A stretch of DNA of 64,000 nt from CBINFS01 sp966250015 (GTDB lineage: Bacteria; Bacteroidota; Rhodothermia; Rhodothermales; DASSAV01), in assembly GCA_966250015.1 (NCBI GenBank), contig CBINFS010000014.1:25898-89897 (forward strand), written 5' to 3'. The notes below the pieces were generated by a model, which worked only from the letters and a program-made list of their open reading frames with translations, ran no database searches and had not been told where the DNA came from. Below are positions 26,798-35,694 of this stretch, one piece after another. Position 1 is the first letter of the stretch, and each line of letters opens with the position of its first letter. The translations under genes were made by a program, and so were the position numbers.

Positions 26798-26820
26798 TCT
26801 CGACGTGGCACGGACCATTC

Positions 26821-26859
26821 TGAGGCCGGAGCAACCCCAATGCTCCGGCCTCACTTTTT
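26821..26859 (+). terminator. Terminator of the protease/propeller/barrel gene
   Basis: A perfect 13-bp stem, TGAGGCCGGAGCA (26821-26833) with 26841-26853, a 7-nt loop, then CTTTTTC. Its 3' arm overlaps the stop codon of the convergent GWxTD gene. Confidence 0.9.
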
Positions 26860-29118
26860 CAGCTCGATCACACGCGAGCGCTCGATTTTAGCCCCACTAA
26901 GCAAATCCTCGACCCGCACCGTGAGGGTATACAGGCCGGGCGCGGCAGCCGCGGCATCCAGGGCTGCATACTCGACGGGGCTCGTATCGTCACCGGATTG
27001 CTCGGCGCGGAGTGTTACGGCAGCGCGATCTCCCCGTCCTAACAGTCCAAATAACCGCTTCCGCCCCCTTTCCGGACGAAGAGTATATTCGAGCGCATAC
27101 GACGTCCGGCCGCTGTCGTCCATCGCAAGATCGTATACCTCGAAGTAAACGAAGATCGGCTCCCCGACCGTGTAAACGGCGCCCGGCTCGGGTTGGACGT
27201 ACAGTTCACCCCGGTTGAAACGGTCCGGAGCGGTCGCTGGTCGGATGAGACGTGCCGGAAGCAGCTCGCTCGCGTTCAATCCGGCCTGTGTCATGTCCGG
27301 CACGCGGTGATCGAACCGTGCAACGCCAATTGGTCCAGGTCGGTCCACCACCTGCTGATGGATCGCGACGTGATAGCTGTCGGGAGCGACATGGACGGTG
27401 AAGTAGTCATTTTCACCCGCCGGCCTGTCGATACGCCGCTCGTTGACTTCACTATTGACCTCGCCCCAGTCCAGATCGTGGACGGCATAGCCCACTTCGA
27501 CCGTTAGGGGTTCGTCCGGGTCTCCCGAAAGGATCTCCGGAGGAAGTGCGTAGTGGATCTCCAGTCGCGTCGTCCCGTCGGGCTCACGAAACGTCGCGGC
27601 TAGATGCGGAATCTCGACGGGTTCGATCTGCTCCGGCCAGACAAACCGCTCACTCGTGAGCCCAGTCATCACGTGTTTTCGGCTGGCCTCGGCGATCTCG
27701 CGATATTTTACGACGGCATCGAGTTCCGAACGAACGGGCAGCGCGTACGAGCCGCCCCACTCAATCCTGCCGTCTAGTGGTGGAAGCGGCGTCAGCCGCC
27801 AGCTGTTCGTCGCCAGCCCGTCCGGTACACGCTCGAAATGTAAATCGAACGGCGGATTGCCATAGTACCGCCACGATTCATTTTGATTGAGCGATGCCGC
27901 CACGGCCGTTACTCGTTCGTTAGGCTCACCATGGCGCACGTACATGAACCCCCGGTCGTTGAACTCCCGGTTCAGCTCGTAGGCCTCGGTAAAATCGAGC
28001 TCGCCGAGCTTGTCGGGACTGTTGTGCCACGTCCTGAATCCGAAAAAACCGTGGTCCTTTTCCGCCACAGCCAGGCGCCGATAATGCTCCTGCAACCGAA
28101 GGTTGACCCGACTGGCCGGCATCGGGTCGCGCTGCGACCAGAATGCCTTAAAAAACCCCCGATATTCCTCAGGTGATGAGAGCGACCGGTAACGTTCGAG
28201 CTCCTGATCCGACATCAGGTACTTGAAATCGTCCAGTACCAGGTCAGCCTCTAGCTTATTGGAAATACGCTCGATCGCTTCCTCAACGAAAAGCTGGCCG
28301 CTGAGGGAATCGTGCCCGACATATTGAACCCGCGCCCGCGACAACAGCACCGGCTGCGGCGGGAAAGGAATTGGAGAATCGAGCAGCTCCGTAAAGACGG
28401 CGTCCGCCTCTTCCAACCGCCCCAACCTCCTCAGCGCCTCGCCCCTGAAATACTTTGCATATGGACTGGTAGATGCGGACAGGCGCTCCAGAGCTTTTCG
28501 CAGAGACGTCCGGTGCAAGTAGTGCTGGTAGACCTTGAACACCCCGTACTGTGCTTCGTCCAGCTCCGGCCGAAGCCGGATCTGCGCCTCCATCAGATCA
28601 AACGCCTTTTCGAAGTTTTCCCGGTACCGCTCCATGAGCGCATAGTGATACAAGACGGACCGGTAGGTCGAATCCCGTTCGACGATCCACTCGAAATGGT
28701 TCTTCGATTTTGTCCAGTGAATGAACTGCGTGATCGTCCGGTACTTCGCACGTTCGCGATGGCTGATTGCGTAATAATAATGCGCGTCGAAACTGTTTTC
28801 GTCGAGCTCGAGGGCTTCGCCCGACCAGTCACTTGCCTCCTGCCATTCCTCCCGTGCAAGGGCAGCCCGCGCGAGACCAATGAGCGCCGGGACGTAGGAC
28901 TTATTTCTATCGAGCGCCTTCCGAAACTGCTTCGACGCCTCTCTCGGATCGTCTTCCTCCAGTAACCGGTCCCCTCGTTCGACCAGCGCCTGCGCGGTGC
29001 CGTCGGCCTCCTGGGAGCGTGCCGGCCGATCGGAAAACGCAAGTAACAGCACGAGTACGAGTAAAAGCTGAAAGCTCAGGAGTCGGTTTTGAAAGACAAG
29101 TGCCGGTTCTGTGATCAC
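26851..29118 (-). CDS. GWxTD-domain protein with TPR repeats, exported
   Basis: A 755-residue protein starting with GTG at 29118, 5 bases after a GAGGGG ribosome-binding-like sequence; no ATG precedes the signal peptide (LLSFQLLLVLVLLLAFSD). Residues 40-250 contain TPR-like helical pairs (VERGDRLLEEDDPREASKQFRKAL, IGLARAALAREEWQEASDWS). The GWxTD region at about 325-415 shows RGFFKAFWSQRDPMP, then REFNDRGFMYVRHGEPNE. The C-terminal half is beta-rich. GWxTD proteins are common in Bacteroidota-like and Gemmatimonadota lineages and have no known activity. It is likely periplasmic. It is encoded alone, divergent from HtrA. Confidence 0.87.
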   Translation of the reverse strand: MITEPALVFQNRLLSFQLLLVLVLLLAFSDRPARSQEADGTAQALVERGDRLLEEDDPREASKQFRKALDRNKSYVPALIGLARAALAREEWQEASDWSGEALELDENSFDAHYYYAISHRERAKYRTITQFIHWTKSKNHFEWIVERDSTYRSVLYHYALMERYRENFEKAFDLMEAQIRLRPELDEAQYGVFKVYQHYLHRTSLRKALERLSASTSPYAKYFRGEALRRLGRLEEADAVFTELLDSPIPFPPQPVLLSRARVQYVGHDSLSGQLFVEEAIERISNKLEADLVLDDFKYLMSDQELERYRSLSSPEEYRGFFKAFWSQRDPMPASRVNLRLQEHYRRLAVAEKDHGFFGFRTWHNSPDKLGELDFTEAYELNREFNDRGFMYVRHGEPNERVTAVAASLNQNESWRYYGNPPFDLHFERVPDGLATNSWRLTPLPPLDGRIEWGGSYALPVRSELDAVVKYREIAEASRKHVMTGLTSERFVWPEQIEPVEIPHLAATFREPDGTTRLEIHYALPPEILSGDPDEPLTVEVGYAVHDLDWGEVNSEVNERRIDRPAGENDYFTVHVAPDSYHVAIHQQVVDRPGPIGVARFDHRVPDMTQAGLNASELLPARLIRPATAPDRFNRGELYVQPEPGAVYTVGEPIFVYFEVYDLAMDDSGRTSYALEYTLRPERGRKRLFGLLGRGDRAAVTLRAEQSGDDTSPVEYAALDAAAAAPGLYTLTVRVEDLLSGAKIERSRVIELKK

Positions 29119-29358
29119 TTAACCCCTCGAAAGTTGGTATCCACCTAACGGCGCCGAGGTCCGGATTGTTCACACGCAAATGGAAGCACGGGCTACACAA
29201 TAGAACGGGATTCCGGCACGTTTATTTCTATAAGGAAAATCGGGCACATGTTCATTGCATGTGACCACAAGGCTGAAAATTTGGCGTATTCCGGCATTCA
29301 TCGTGTCGGAGTGTCTGCCATAAAATACAGTGTATTCAATAACATAGGCACTAACGGT

Positions 29359-30855
29359 ATGAAAGGAAGAAGTAAACTAACCGTTTCGATCCTGTTCATC
29401 GTAGCCTTCATCGCCGGAATCCTGTTTTCTACTGCCGGGGCGAACCTGCTCGACCTCGGCCATGCCGTCGGTTCGCCCGGCTTTGCCGACGGATCGGAGG
29501 CTACCCTGAACGAATCCGGACCGGCTTTCGCGTTCGAAGAGGCGGTGACACGTGTCGTCGAAACCGTCAACCCGACCGTGGTGCAGATCCTCTCCGAGAA
29601 GGTAACGAGAGTGCAGGAGTTTAATCCATTTAGCGGTACGCCTTTCGAAGACTTCTTCGGGCCGCGTTTTCGCTCACAACCCTATCGTTCACAGGGACTC
29701 GGATCTGGCGTCATCATCCGTTCCGATGGGTACATCGTCACGAACAACCACGTGATCGATGGGGCTGACGAGCTAAAGGTGAAGCTCCTCGATGGATCGA
29801 CTTACGAGGCCGAAGTCGTCGGTGCGGATCCCTACAGCGACATCGCCGTCATCCGCATCAAGGCGGAAGACCTCCCCACCATCGTCATGGGCGAATCCGA
29901 ATCGCTCAAGGCCGGTCAGACGGTCCTTGCCTTCGGTTCACCGCTCGATCCACAGTTGAGTAACACCGTGACGAGTGGCATCATCAGCGCGGTTGGACGG
30001 CTATCGAGCATGGGTGAAGGTGTCCACAACTACATTCAGACCGATGCTGCCATCAATCCCGGCAACTCGGGAGGACCGCTCGTCGACCTTCACGGGCGCC
30101 TGATCGGCATCAATACCGCGATTGTATCCCGGACGGGCGGTTACCAGGGTATCGGCTTCGCCGTACCGGTCAACACCGTTCGCCTCGTCAGCGAGCAGCT
30201 GATTGAGAACGGATCGGTTGAACGCGGCCGGCTCGGCGTCGAATATGCGCCGGCGAGCGCTTCGCTCATTCAGGCGCTTGATCTGCCTCGTGGCGCAGCC
30301 ACCGTCGGACGCGTCGTCCCCGGCTCGGCAGCCGAAAAGGCCGGAATAAAGGCCGGTGATGTGATCTACGCCGTCAACGGAATCGAGCTGAACAACTCCC
30401 TCGAGCTGTCCCAGATCATCAGCACGAGGAAACCGGGTGAAAAGCTCGAAATCAAGGTAAACCGTGACGGCAAGGACCTCACGTTCAACGTAACTCTCGG
30501 AAGGGCGGAATCGTCCGGCGCCTCCTCCAGGAGCTCCTCGCGACGCGGATCGTCGGGTGAAACGAACATGATGGAGGAGCTCGGTTTCTCCGTCGGTAAC
30601 CTGAGCACTGAAAAGGCCCGGGAACTGGACGTGGAGGGCGTCGTCATCACGGAGATTCAGGCCAACAGTAAGGCGTTCAAAGAGGCCAACCTCCGCGAGG
30701 GGTACGTGATCACCGAGGTGGACCGCAAACCCGTCCGCAACACAGCCGAGTTCGAACGCGTCTATCGGGCCATCAATTCAGGTGAGACCTTCCTCCTCAG
30801 AGTGTTGAACCCCGAACAGGATATGGTCTTTATGACGGCCCTCGAAAAGAAGTGA
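29359..30855 (+). CDS. Do/DegQ-type periplasmic serine protease (HtrA)
   Basis: A 498-residue protein, membrane-anchored or exported through residues 7-28 (LTVSILFIVAFIAGILFS). The trypsin-like triad is His131 (TNNHVIDG), Asp161 (PYSDIAVI) and Ser237 (NPGNSGGPL). PDZ1 lies at about 285-375 (LGVEYAP...GIKAGDVIYAVNG) and PDZ2 at about 400-490 (ITEIQANSKAFKEANLREGYVI). It degrades or chaperones misfolded envelope proteins. The ATG at 29359 is preferred to one 37 codons upstream because the signal/anchor then begins at MKGRSK. A serine-rich linker (SSGASSRSSSRRGSSG) between the PDZ domains is longer than usual. Confidence 0.94.
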   Translation: MKGRSKLTVSILFIVAFIAGILFSTAGANLLDLGHAVGSPGFADGSEATLNESGPAFAFEEAVTRVVETVNPTVVQILSEKVTRVQEFNPFSGTPFEDFFGPRFRSQPYRSQGLGSGVIIRSDGYIVTNNHVIDGADELKVKLLDGSTYEAEVVGADPYSDIAVIRIKAEDLPTIVMGESESLKAGQTVLAFGSPLDPQLSNTVTSGIISAVGRLSSMGEGVHNYIQTDAAINPGNSGGPLVDLHGRLIGINTAIVSRTGGYQGIGFAVPVNTVRLVSEQLIENGSVERGRLGVEYAPASASLIQALDLPRGAATVGRVVPGSAAEKAGIKAGDVIYAVNGIELNNSLELSQIISTRKPGEKLEIKVNRDGKDLTFNVTLGRAESSGASSRSSSRRGSSGETNMMEELGFSVGNLSTEKARELDVEGVVITEIQANSKAFKEANLREGYVITEVDRKPVRNTAEFERVYRAINSGETFLLRVLNPEQDMVFMTALEKK

Positions 30856-30886
30856 TAAGCCTCAAATAATTAGCGGTGCTTAACGG

Positions 30887-30924
30887 GTTGGGCTGCAAGG
30901 ATTGTCTTGCAGCCCAACTTTTTT
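30887..30924. terminator. Terminator between HtrA and Tgt (convergent)
   Basis: A 13-bp perfect stem, GTTGGGCTGCAAG (30887-30899) with 30906-30918, a 6-nt loop and TTTTTT. It is best suited to the rightward HtrA gene. Confidence 0.9.
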
Positions 30925-30938
30925 AGGCCACATCGCCG

Positions 30939-32069
30939 TCAGAGCCGCTGCGAGATTACCGGCTGCACCGCATTCTTCCAGCTAACAAAACGTCCTTCCT
31001 GAATGGCCTTCCGGGCTTCTCCCGCCAGCCAGAGATAGAAACACAGATTCTGAAGGGAGGCGATCTGCAAGCCCAGGATCTCTCCTGCAACAAAAAGGTG
31101 CCTCACGTACGCCTTTGAAAAGGTTTGCGAAACGTATCGATCGAGGCCGGGGTCGACGGGACTGAAATCACGCTCCCACTTCTTGTTGCGGATGTTGATG
31201 ATCCCCTGGGTGGTGAAAAGCATCCCGTTGCGGCCGTTTCGCGTCGGCATCACACAGTCGAACATGTCGATGCCCCGGGCAATGTTCTCCAGGATATTTT
31301 CGGGTGTACCCACTCCCATGAGGTACCGTGGTTTGGTGGCGGGCAGCACCTCATTTACCACTTCCACCATCGCGTACATCTGCTCGGGCGGCTCGCCAAC
31401 GGAAAGGCCGCCGATCGCATATCCCGGGAAATCCATCTCGACGAGCCGTTCCGCTGACTCGCGCCTGATCTCGGGATATACGACCCCCTGTACGATGGCG
31501 AATAGCGCCTGATGATAGGCGTGTAGGGGCTCTGTTTCCTCGAAACGCCGCTTACAGCGTTCGGCCCACCGGAGCGTCAGCTCATTCGACTTGCGGGCGT
31601 ACGATTCGTCAGCGTCGCCCGGAGGACATTCGTCGAGCACCATCATGATGTCCGAGCCGATGCTCCGCTGGATGTCGATGACCGACTCCGGCGTAAAAAA
31701 GTGCGTCGAACCGTCGATGTGGCTCTGGAATCGAACCCCTTCTTCGGAGAGCTTCCGCCGTTCAGCCAGCGAAAACACCTGATATCCACCTGAATCGGTG
31801 AGGATTGGGCCCGGCCACCGCATGAAGCGGTGCAATCCCCCTGCCTCTTCCAGCAGCTTCGTACCAGGGCGAAGGTAAAGGTGGTACGTGTTCCCGAGGA
31901 TGATCTGCGCGCGGACGTCGTTCAGAAGCTCCCGGGGCTCCACCGCCTTTACACTCCCGACGGTGCCGACCGGCATGAATATCGGGGTCTCTATGTGCCC
32001 GTGATCGGTTTCAATCCTGCCTGCCCGGGCTTCCGACTCCGCATCCCGGTACTCCAGTACAAAACGCAT
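30939..32069 (-). CDS. tgt: Queuine/preQ1 tRNA-guanine transglycosylase
   Basis: A 376-residue enzyme that swaps guanine 34 of GUN-anticodon tRNAs for a queuosine precursor. Visible signatures: TPIFMPVGT near the N-terminus, LTDSGGYQVFSL (catalytic Asp), DECPPGDA, YAIGGLSVGEP, and the nucleophile region FDCVMPTRNGRNG. The zinc site seen in most bacterial Tgt (C-x-C-x-x-C...H) is replaced by DPGLDRYVSQTFSKAYVRHL, with no cysteines. I recall the same absence in Bacteroides Tgt, so it is a lineage feature rather than damage. It is the last gene of a long leftward block, 70 bp after the PerM-like gene. Confidence 0.95.
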   Translation of the reverse strand: MRFVLEYRDAESEARAGRIETDHGHIETPIFMPVGTVGSVKAVEPRELLNDVRAQIILGNTYHLYLRPGTKLLEEAGGLHRFMRWPGPILTDSGGYQVFSLAERRKLSEEGVRFQSHIDGSTHFFTPESVIDIQRSIGSDIMMVLDECPPGDADESYARKSNELTLRWAERCKRRFEETEPLHAYHQALFAIVQGVVYPEIRRESAERLVEMDFPGYAIGGLSVGEPPEQMYAMVEVVNEVLPATKPRYLMGVGTPENILENIARGIDMFDCVMPTRNGRNGMLFTTQGIINIRNKKWERDFSPVDPGLDRYVSQTFSKAYVRHLFVAGEILGLQIASLQNLCFYLWLAGEARKAIQEGRFVSWKNAVQPVISQRL

Positions 32070-32139
32070 ATCGCAATAATTATCGGATCAACATTACCGG
32101 CCTTCAAAACCCGTTCGATTCGTATGCCTGACCATATGG

Positions 32140-33537
32140 TCACGGACTCTGATCGGGCCTGTCGCGATGCTCGACCTCTGCCGGACCCCCGTTGGACTCG
32201 CCTGGTTCTACCCGTTCCCTTCTGATCACACGCCTGAACAGCTTGCGTGCCGGAGGTGTTTTGGCCGGCGCCAGCTCCAGGGTAAGGCCCCTCCTGAACG
32301 ATTTGTAGAACACCATGATGAGCGCCGTGGCCGGAACGGCGATCAGGAAACCGAATATCCCAAGCAACGATCCAAAAACAAACAGTGAAAGCAGAATGAG
32401 CACCGGGTGCAGGCCAACCTGGCTGCTCAGGATTTTCGGGGTGAGAAAGCTCTGCTCGAGCAGGCTCTGCCCGAATAACGTCAGGGCAACGACGAGGGCA
32501 TCCAGAAACCAGGGGTCGCCAAATACGGTCGCGATCAGGAGCCCGATGATCATCGTGAGCAGGGCGCCCAGGTTGGGCACCATGTTCAGGATCCCGGTCA
32601 AGAGTCCGATGAGCAGCGAAAACGGCACCCCGAAGATGAGCAGAACGACCGATACGTTGAACGCCGCGATGGCGCTTATCGTGATCTGACCCCGCAGGTA
32701 GTTCCCCAGCACCCCGCTGGCCTTCACCAGGTAATCCCGCTCTCCCCCAAACGTCGGGAAAAGCTCCACGAGACGGCGTTTGATGTACGGATAGTCCTTC
32801 AGCGTGTAGAAGTGGATGACCGGTATGATCGTCAGAACCGTGATGAGCCCCAGAATCGAGCCGATGTATCCGAATACGTTTTGCAAGAGATTGGGGAGGC
32901 TCGTCGTGATTCGGCCCGCCTGCTCCTGAATGGCGGCGGTAACCTGTGCGATGAGGTCGTTTTTGTTGACCACTCCGCTCCTCTCGAGCTGGTCGAGCAT
33001 GGCCGAGTCGACCAGCCACGTTCGCAGGTACCCTACGCTGGAAACGATCCGCGTGGCGAGCTCTTCGATCTGTCCGATCACACTCGGCACGAGCAGGAAG
33101 ATCACGGCCAGGAAAAAGCCCACGAGCAGGCCCGTCATCACGAACGAGGATACCCACCGGGGCACACCGCGCTCCTTCTGCAAATACGTGACGACCGGAT
33201 CGAAGAGAAAAGCGAGCAGGTAAACGATCACGAAGGGGGCAAGCACCCCGCTGAGCTGATCGAAGAACCAGATCAAAAGAAGGAAGCTGCCAGCCAGCAG
33301 GAGCGCGCGGGCTACAGGCTGCTTCCGCAAAGGCCACAATAGAATGGCGCCGACGAACGCCGTCAGCGCCGGTCCCGTGATCCGCTGGCTCTCCGCCAGG
33401 AACAACACCTGGAGCAGCAGCAGAACGAACAGGATCAACCCACCGATGAGGGCGACGAGCTCATACGCCGCGGGACGATCGAAACCGTTCCGTTTGACCT
33501 CGGTACCGCCATCCTCCAGGGTGGGATTTTCGTCCAT
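32140..33537 (-). CDS. AI-2E/PerM family membrane transporter
   Basis: A 465-residue inner-membrane protein with about eight helices. The N-terminal pair is ELVALIGGLILFVLLLL and the following segments surround APFVIVYLLAFLFDPVVTYL. The family signature region is VIHFYTLKDYPYIKRRLVELFPT, then LGNYLRGQITISAIAA. GVPFSLLIGLLTGILNMVPNLGALL and the LFGQSLLEQSFLTPKIL block follow. Family members export AI-2 (TqsA), act as Na+/H+ antiporters or have unknown roles. A charged C-terminal tail (about 425-465) is extra. It begins 3 bp after the MlaD-like stop, so it is co-transcribed with the Mla genes, suggesting an envelope role here (inference). Confidence 0.88.
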   Translation of the reverse strand: MDENPTLEDGGTEVKRNGFDRPAAYELVALIGGLILFVLLLLQVLFLAESQRITGPALTAFVGAILLWPLRKQPVARALLLAGSFLLLIWFFDQLSGVLAPFVIVYLLAFLFDPVVTYLQKERGVPRWVSSFVMTGLLVGFFLAVIFLLVPSVIGQIEELATRIVSSVGYLRTWLVDSAMLDQLERSGVVNKNDLIAQVTAAIQEQAGRITTSLPNLLQNVFGYIGSILGLITVLTIIPVIHFYTLKDYPYIKRRLVELFPTFGGERDYLVKASGVLGNYLRGQITISAIAAFNVSVVLLIFGVPFSLLIGLLTGILNMVPNLGALLTMIIGLLIATVFGDPWFLDALVVALTLFGQSLLEQSFLTPKILSSQVGLHPVLILLSLFVFGSLLGIFGFLIAVPATALIMVFYKSFRRGLTLELAPAKTPPARKLFRRVIRRERVEPGESNGGPAEVEHRDRPDQSP

Positions 33538-33540
33538 CGC

Positions 33541-34668
33541 CTACTCTTTTGAGACTACCGACGCCTCGATCGTTTCCGTTTCCTGATCCGTCGGCAGCTC
33601 CAGCTTTCCGCCGAGGGAGTCGGCAGCGGCGTTTCGAGCCTGCTCCGCAAGCCGGCTCTGAAGTGCCCGTTCCAGATCGAGAAGCTCGCGTTCTTTCTGT
33701 TGAAGCGCTCTGTACGTTTGCTCGATGGCCCGTTCACGAACCTCAAACTCCGCAGGTTCCATGTACCCGCGCTCTTCGTAATACCGCTTGAACAGGAAAT
33801 TATGCCGAAGTGCCTCCATGTTTTGCGCGAGGCGGTACATCCCGAGCGCACCCCAGTTAGCCGCATTTTCCGCGCTGGTTGTGATCCCTCGGAGGTCCGT
33901 CGAAATGCCCTTCAAGGTGTCGGCAGAAGCAAGCAGCATATCGTAGACTGCCGGGTCGTTGATCATCTTCGCCAGTGTGCCTTCGCCCCGGTCGATTTTC
34001 GTCAGGATCGAGTTTAACCCTTCGGTGGCCTGTTCTGCCAGCGCGACGAGCGCCTGCGCGTTGTCGCCCAGCGTGTGCATCAAACGTTGCGTCTCGTTCG
34101 TCGTCTGCACGAAGCTGTTGTAAAGCTCCGGATCGTAAATGACCTTACCCAGGGTGCCCTCTCCCGCCTTCACGTCGAGCATGATCTGCTCGAACGTGAG
34201 TGCCGCCTGTTCGAAGCGCTGCACCGACGCCACCATGTCGTCTGCCACTTCGAACGGGTCGAAAGGATCGACGCCGGGGATGACGTCGCCCTCCTCCACC
34301 TCCTCCCCGACGTCAGCCTGAGGCGGGTTGACCAGCACGACGATCTGGTTACCCACCAGGCCATCACTTTTGATCTGGGCCTGCGTACTCGTTCGAATGA
34401 GGTGCCGCGCATCCTGCCGGATCGCCATGGTCACGGAGATCTTCCCGCCGGGACGGTCCGGCAGGCTTACCGTCTCCACACGTCCGACGTTGACTCCCTG
34501 GAACTGCACCGACGCTCCCGACTGGAGACCCGCTACACTCCCAAACTCCGAACGAATGAAAAACGTGTCGCTGAACAGGAACGACCGGTTTGCGATGGCG
34601 AAAAGAGAAACGAAAAAAAGCAGGACCCCCGCAATGACGAGAAGTCCAACTCGGGCTTGTCTTGACAT
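33541..34668 (-). CDS. MlaD-like MCE-domain protein
   Basis: A 375-residue protein. The ATG at 34668 starts SRQARVGLLVIAGVLLFFVSLFAI, a membrane anchor; an in-frame start 27 codons upstream has no support. The MCE domain (about 35-115) shows FGSVAGLQSGASVQFQGVNVG and LVGNQIVVLVNPP. A long helical/coiled-coil region follows (about 150-350, RFEQAALTFEQIM..., ERAIEQTYRALQQKERELLDLERAL). MCE rings carry phospholipids between membranes with MlaE and MlaF. A 167-bp gap with a hairpin separates it from mlaF, and the PerM-like gene follows at 3 bp. Confidence 0.9.
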   Translation of the reverse strand: MSRQARVGLLVIAGVLLFFVSLFAIANRSFLFSDTFFIRSEFGSVAGLQSGASVQFQGVNVGRVETVSLPDRPGGKISVTMAIRQDARHLIRTSTQAQIKSDGLVGNQIVVLVNPPQADVGEEVEEGDVIPGVDPFDPFEVADDMVASVQRFEQAALTFEQIMLDVKAGEGTLGKVIYDPELYNSFVQTTNETQRLMHTLGDNAQALVALAEQATEGLNSILTKIDRGEGTLAKMINDPAVYDMLLASADTLKGISTDLRGITTSAENAANWGALGMYRLAQNMEALRHNFLFKRYYEERGYMEPAEFEVRERAIEQTYRALQQKERELLDLERALQSRLAEQARNAAADSLGGKLELPTDQETETIEASVVSKE

Positions 34669-34775
34669 GATGCTTCCGGGCTGATCGTGTGTTTCGTGGC
34701 TGTTCCGGACGAAGGCCGGCCGGCGCTTGATCTGAGCGGTGCCGTACACCCGACCACGTCAAAAAGTAACTGCGT

Positions 34776-34815
34776 AAACCCCTCCAATCAGTTTCAGTGG
34801 AGGTTTATTCTTTTC
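34776..34815. repeat. Hairpin between the MlaF and MlaD genes
   Basis: CCTCCA (34781-34786) pairs with TGGAGG (34798-34803), extended by AAA/TTT across a 2-nt bulge. It is followed rightward by TTTATTCTTTTC. It lies inside the Mla gene series and could attenuate or process the transcript. Confidence 0.35.
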
Positions 34816-34835
34816 AAGTTATTTAATATCAACAT

Positions 34836-35648
34836 CTAATCACCGAAGAAGTTGCGCAGGACCGGATGGTCGGATCGCCGCAAGTCATCAAGTGAACCTT
34901 CCCCGATGAATTGCCCTTCGTGCAGGAAATAGGCCGTATCGGCGATGATCTCCGCACAAAGCAGGTCGTGCGTGATGGCGACCGACGTGATCCCTCGCTC
35001 GTCCCTCAAACGAACGATGAGCTCCGAAACTACGCGGACCGAAATGGGGTCGAGACCCGTGGTCGGCTCGTCGTACAACATGATCCTGGGCTCCAGGATG
35101 ATCGATCGCGCGAGCGCAATCCGCTTTTTCTGCCCACCGGAAAGCTCGGCCGGGTACTGATTGGCGGTGTTGGCCAGATTGACCCACTCCAGGGACTCCA
35201 TGATCCGGTCCCTTCGCTCCGCCTTGGTCAGCTTCGTATGACGGTTGAGGATGAAGTCCAGATTCCCGTACACCGTCATCGAATCGAAGAGAGCTCCACC
35301 CTGGAACAGGTAACCGGTGGACAGTCTTATCCGGTCCACCTCGTCCCCTTCCATGGTGTCGACTCTCTTGCCAAGCACCCACACTTCCCCGCGGTCGGGC
35401 TTCAGAAGCTGCACGACGTGCTTTATCAACACGCTCTTGCCTGTACCCGAGCCCCCCATCACGACGACCGACGTCCCTTTTTCGACGGCAAGCGAAACAC
35501 CGCGCAGTACCTGGTTGTCTCCAAAGCTTTTGTAGAGGTCCCTCAGATCGATCAGAATGTGATCGGGAGGAGCCCCGTTGGTCCGGAGTTCTTCCGTGCC
35601 GTGGGATTCAGTTAGGTCGCGGTCTCTTCTGGTTACATCCAGATTCAT
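34836..35648 (-). CDS. MlaF-like ABC transporter ATPase
   Basis: A 270-residue ATPase. Walker A is GGSGTGKS (65-72), the Q-loop is near GYLFQGGALFDSMTV, the signature ELSGGQKKRIALAR and Walker B IMLYDEPTTGLDP, with the H-loop in VAITHD. GGALFDSMTV and the 'LSGGQKKR' form are typical of the Mla/Ttg2A group that powers phospholipid transport. A 30-residue charged N-terminal extension precedes the domain. It is directly downstream of the permease gene (46 bp) and upstream of the MCE protein. Confidence 0.94.
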   Translation of the reverse strand: MNLDVTRRDRDLTESHGTEELRTNGAPPDHILIDLRDLYKSFGDNQVLRGVSLAVEKGTSVVVMGGSGTGKSVLIKHVVQLLKPDRGEVWVLGKRVDTMEGDEVDRIRLSTGYLFQGGALFDSMTVYGNLDFILNRHTKLTKAERRDRIMESLEWVNLANTANQYPAELSGGQKKRIALARSIILEPRIMLYDEPTTGLDPISVRVVSELIVRLRDERGITSVAITHDLLCAEIIADTAYFLHEGQFIGEGSLDDLRRSDHPVLRNFFGD

Positions 35649-35694
35649 TTACGATACCGGGGCAGATACAAGTTGCGACGGGGTCAGCGTTTGC

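Noticed and set aside
31991..33337. Minus-strand open frame of 448 codons
   Set aside because: Same strand but different frame from the PerM-like gene; it is Arg/Gly/Pro-rich with no membrane helices, while the PerM frame shows the family motifs.
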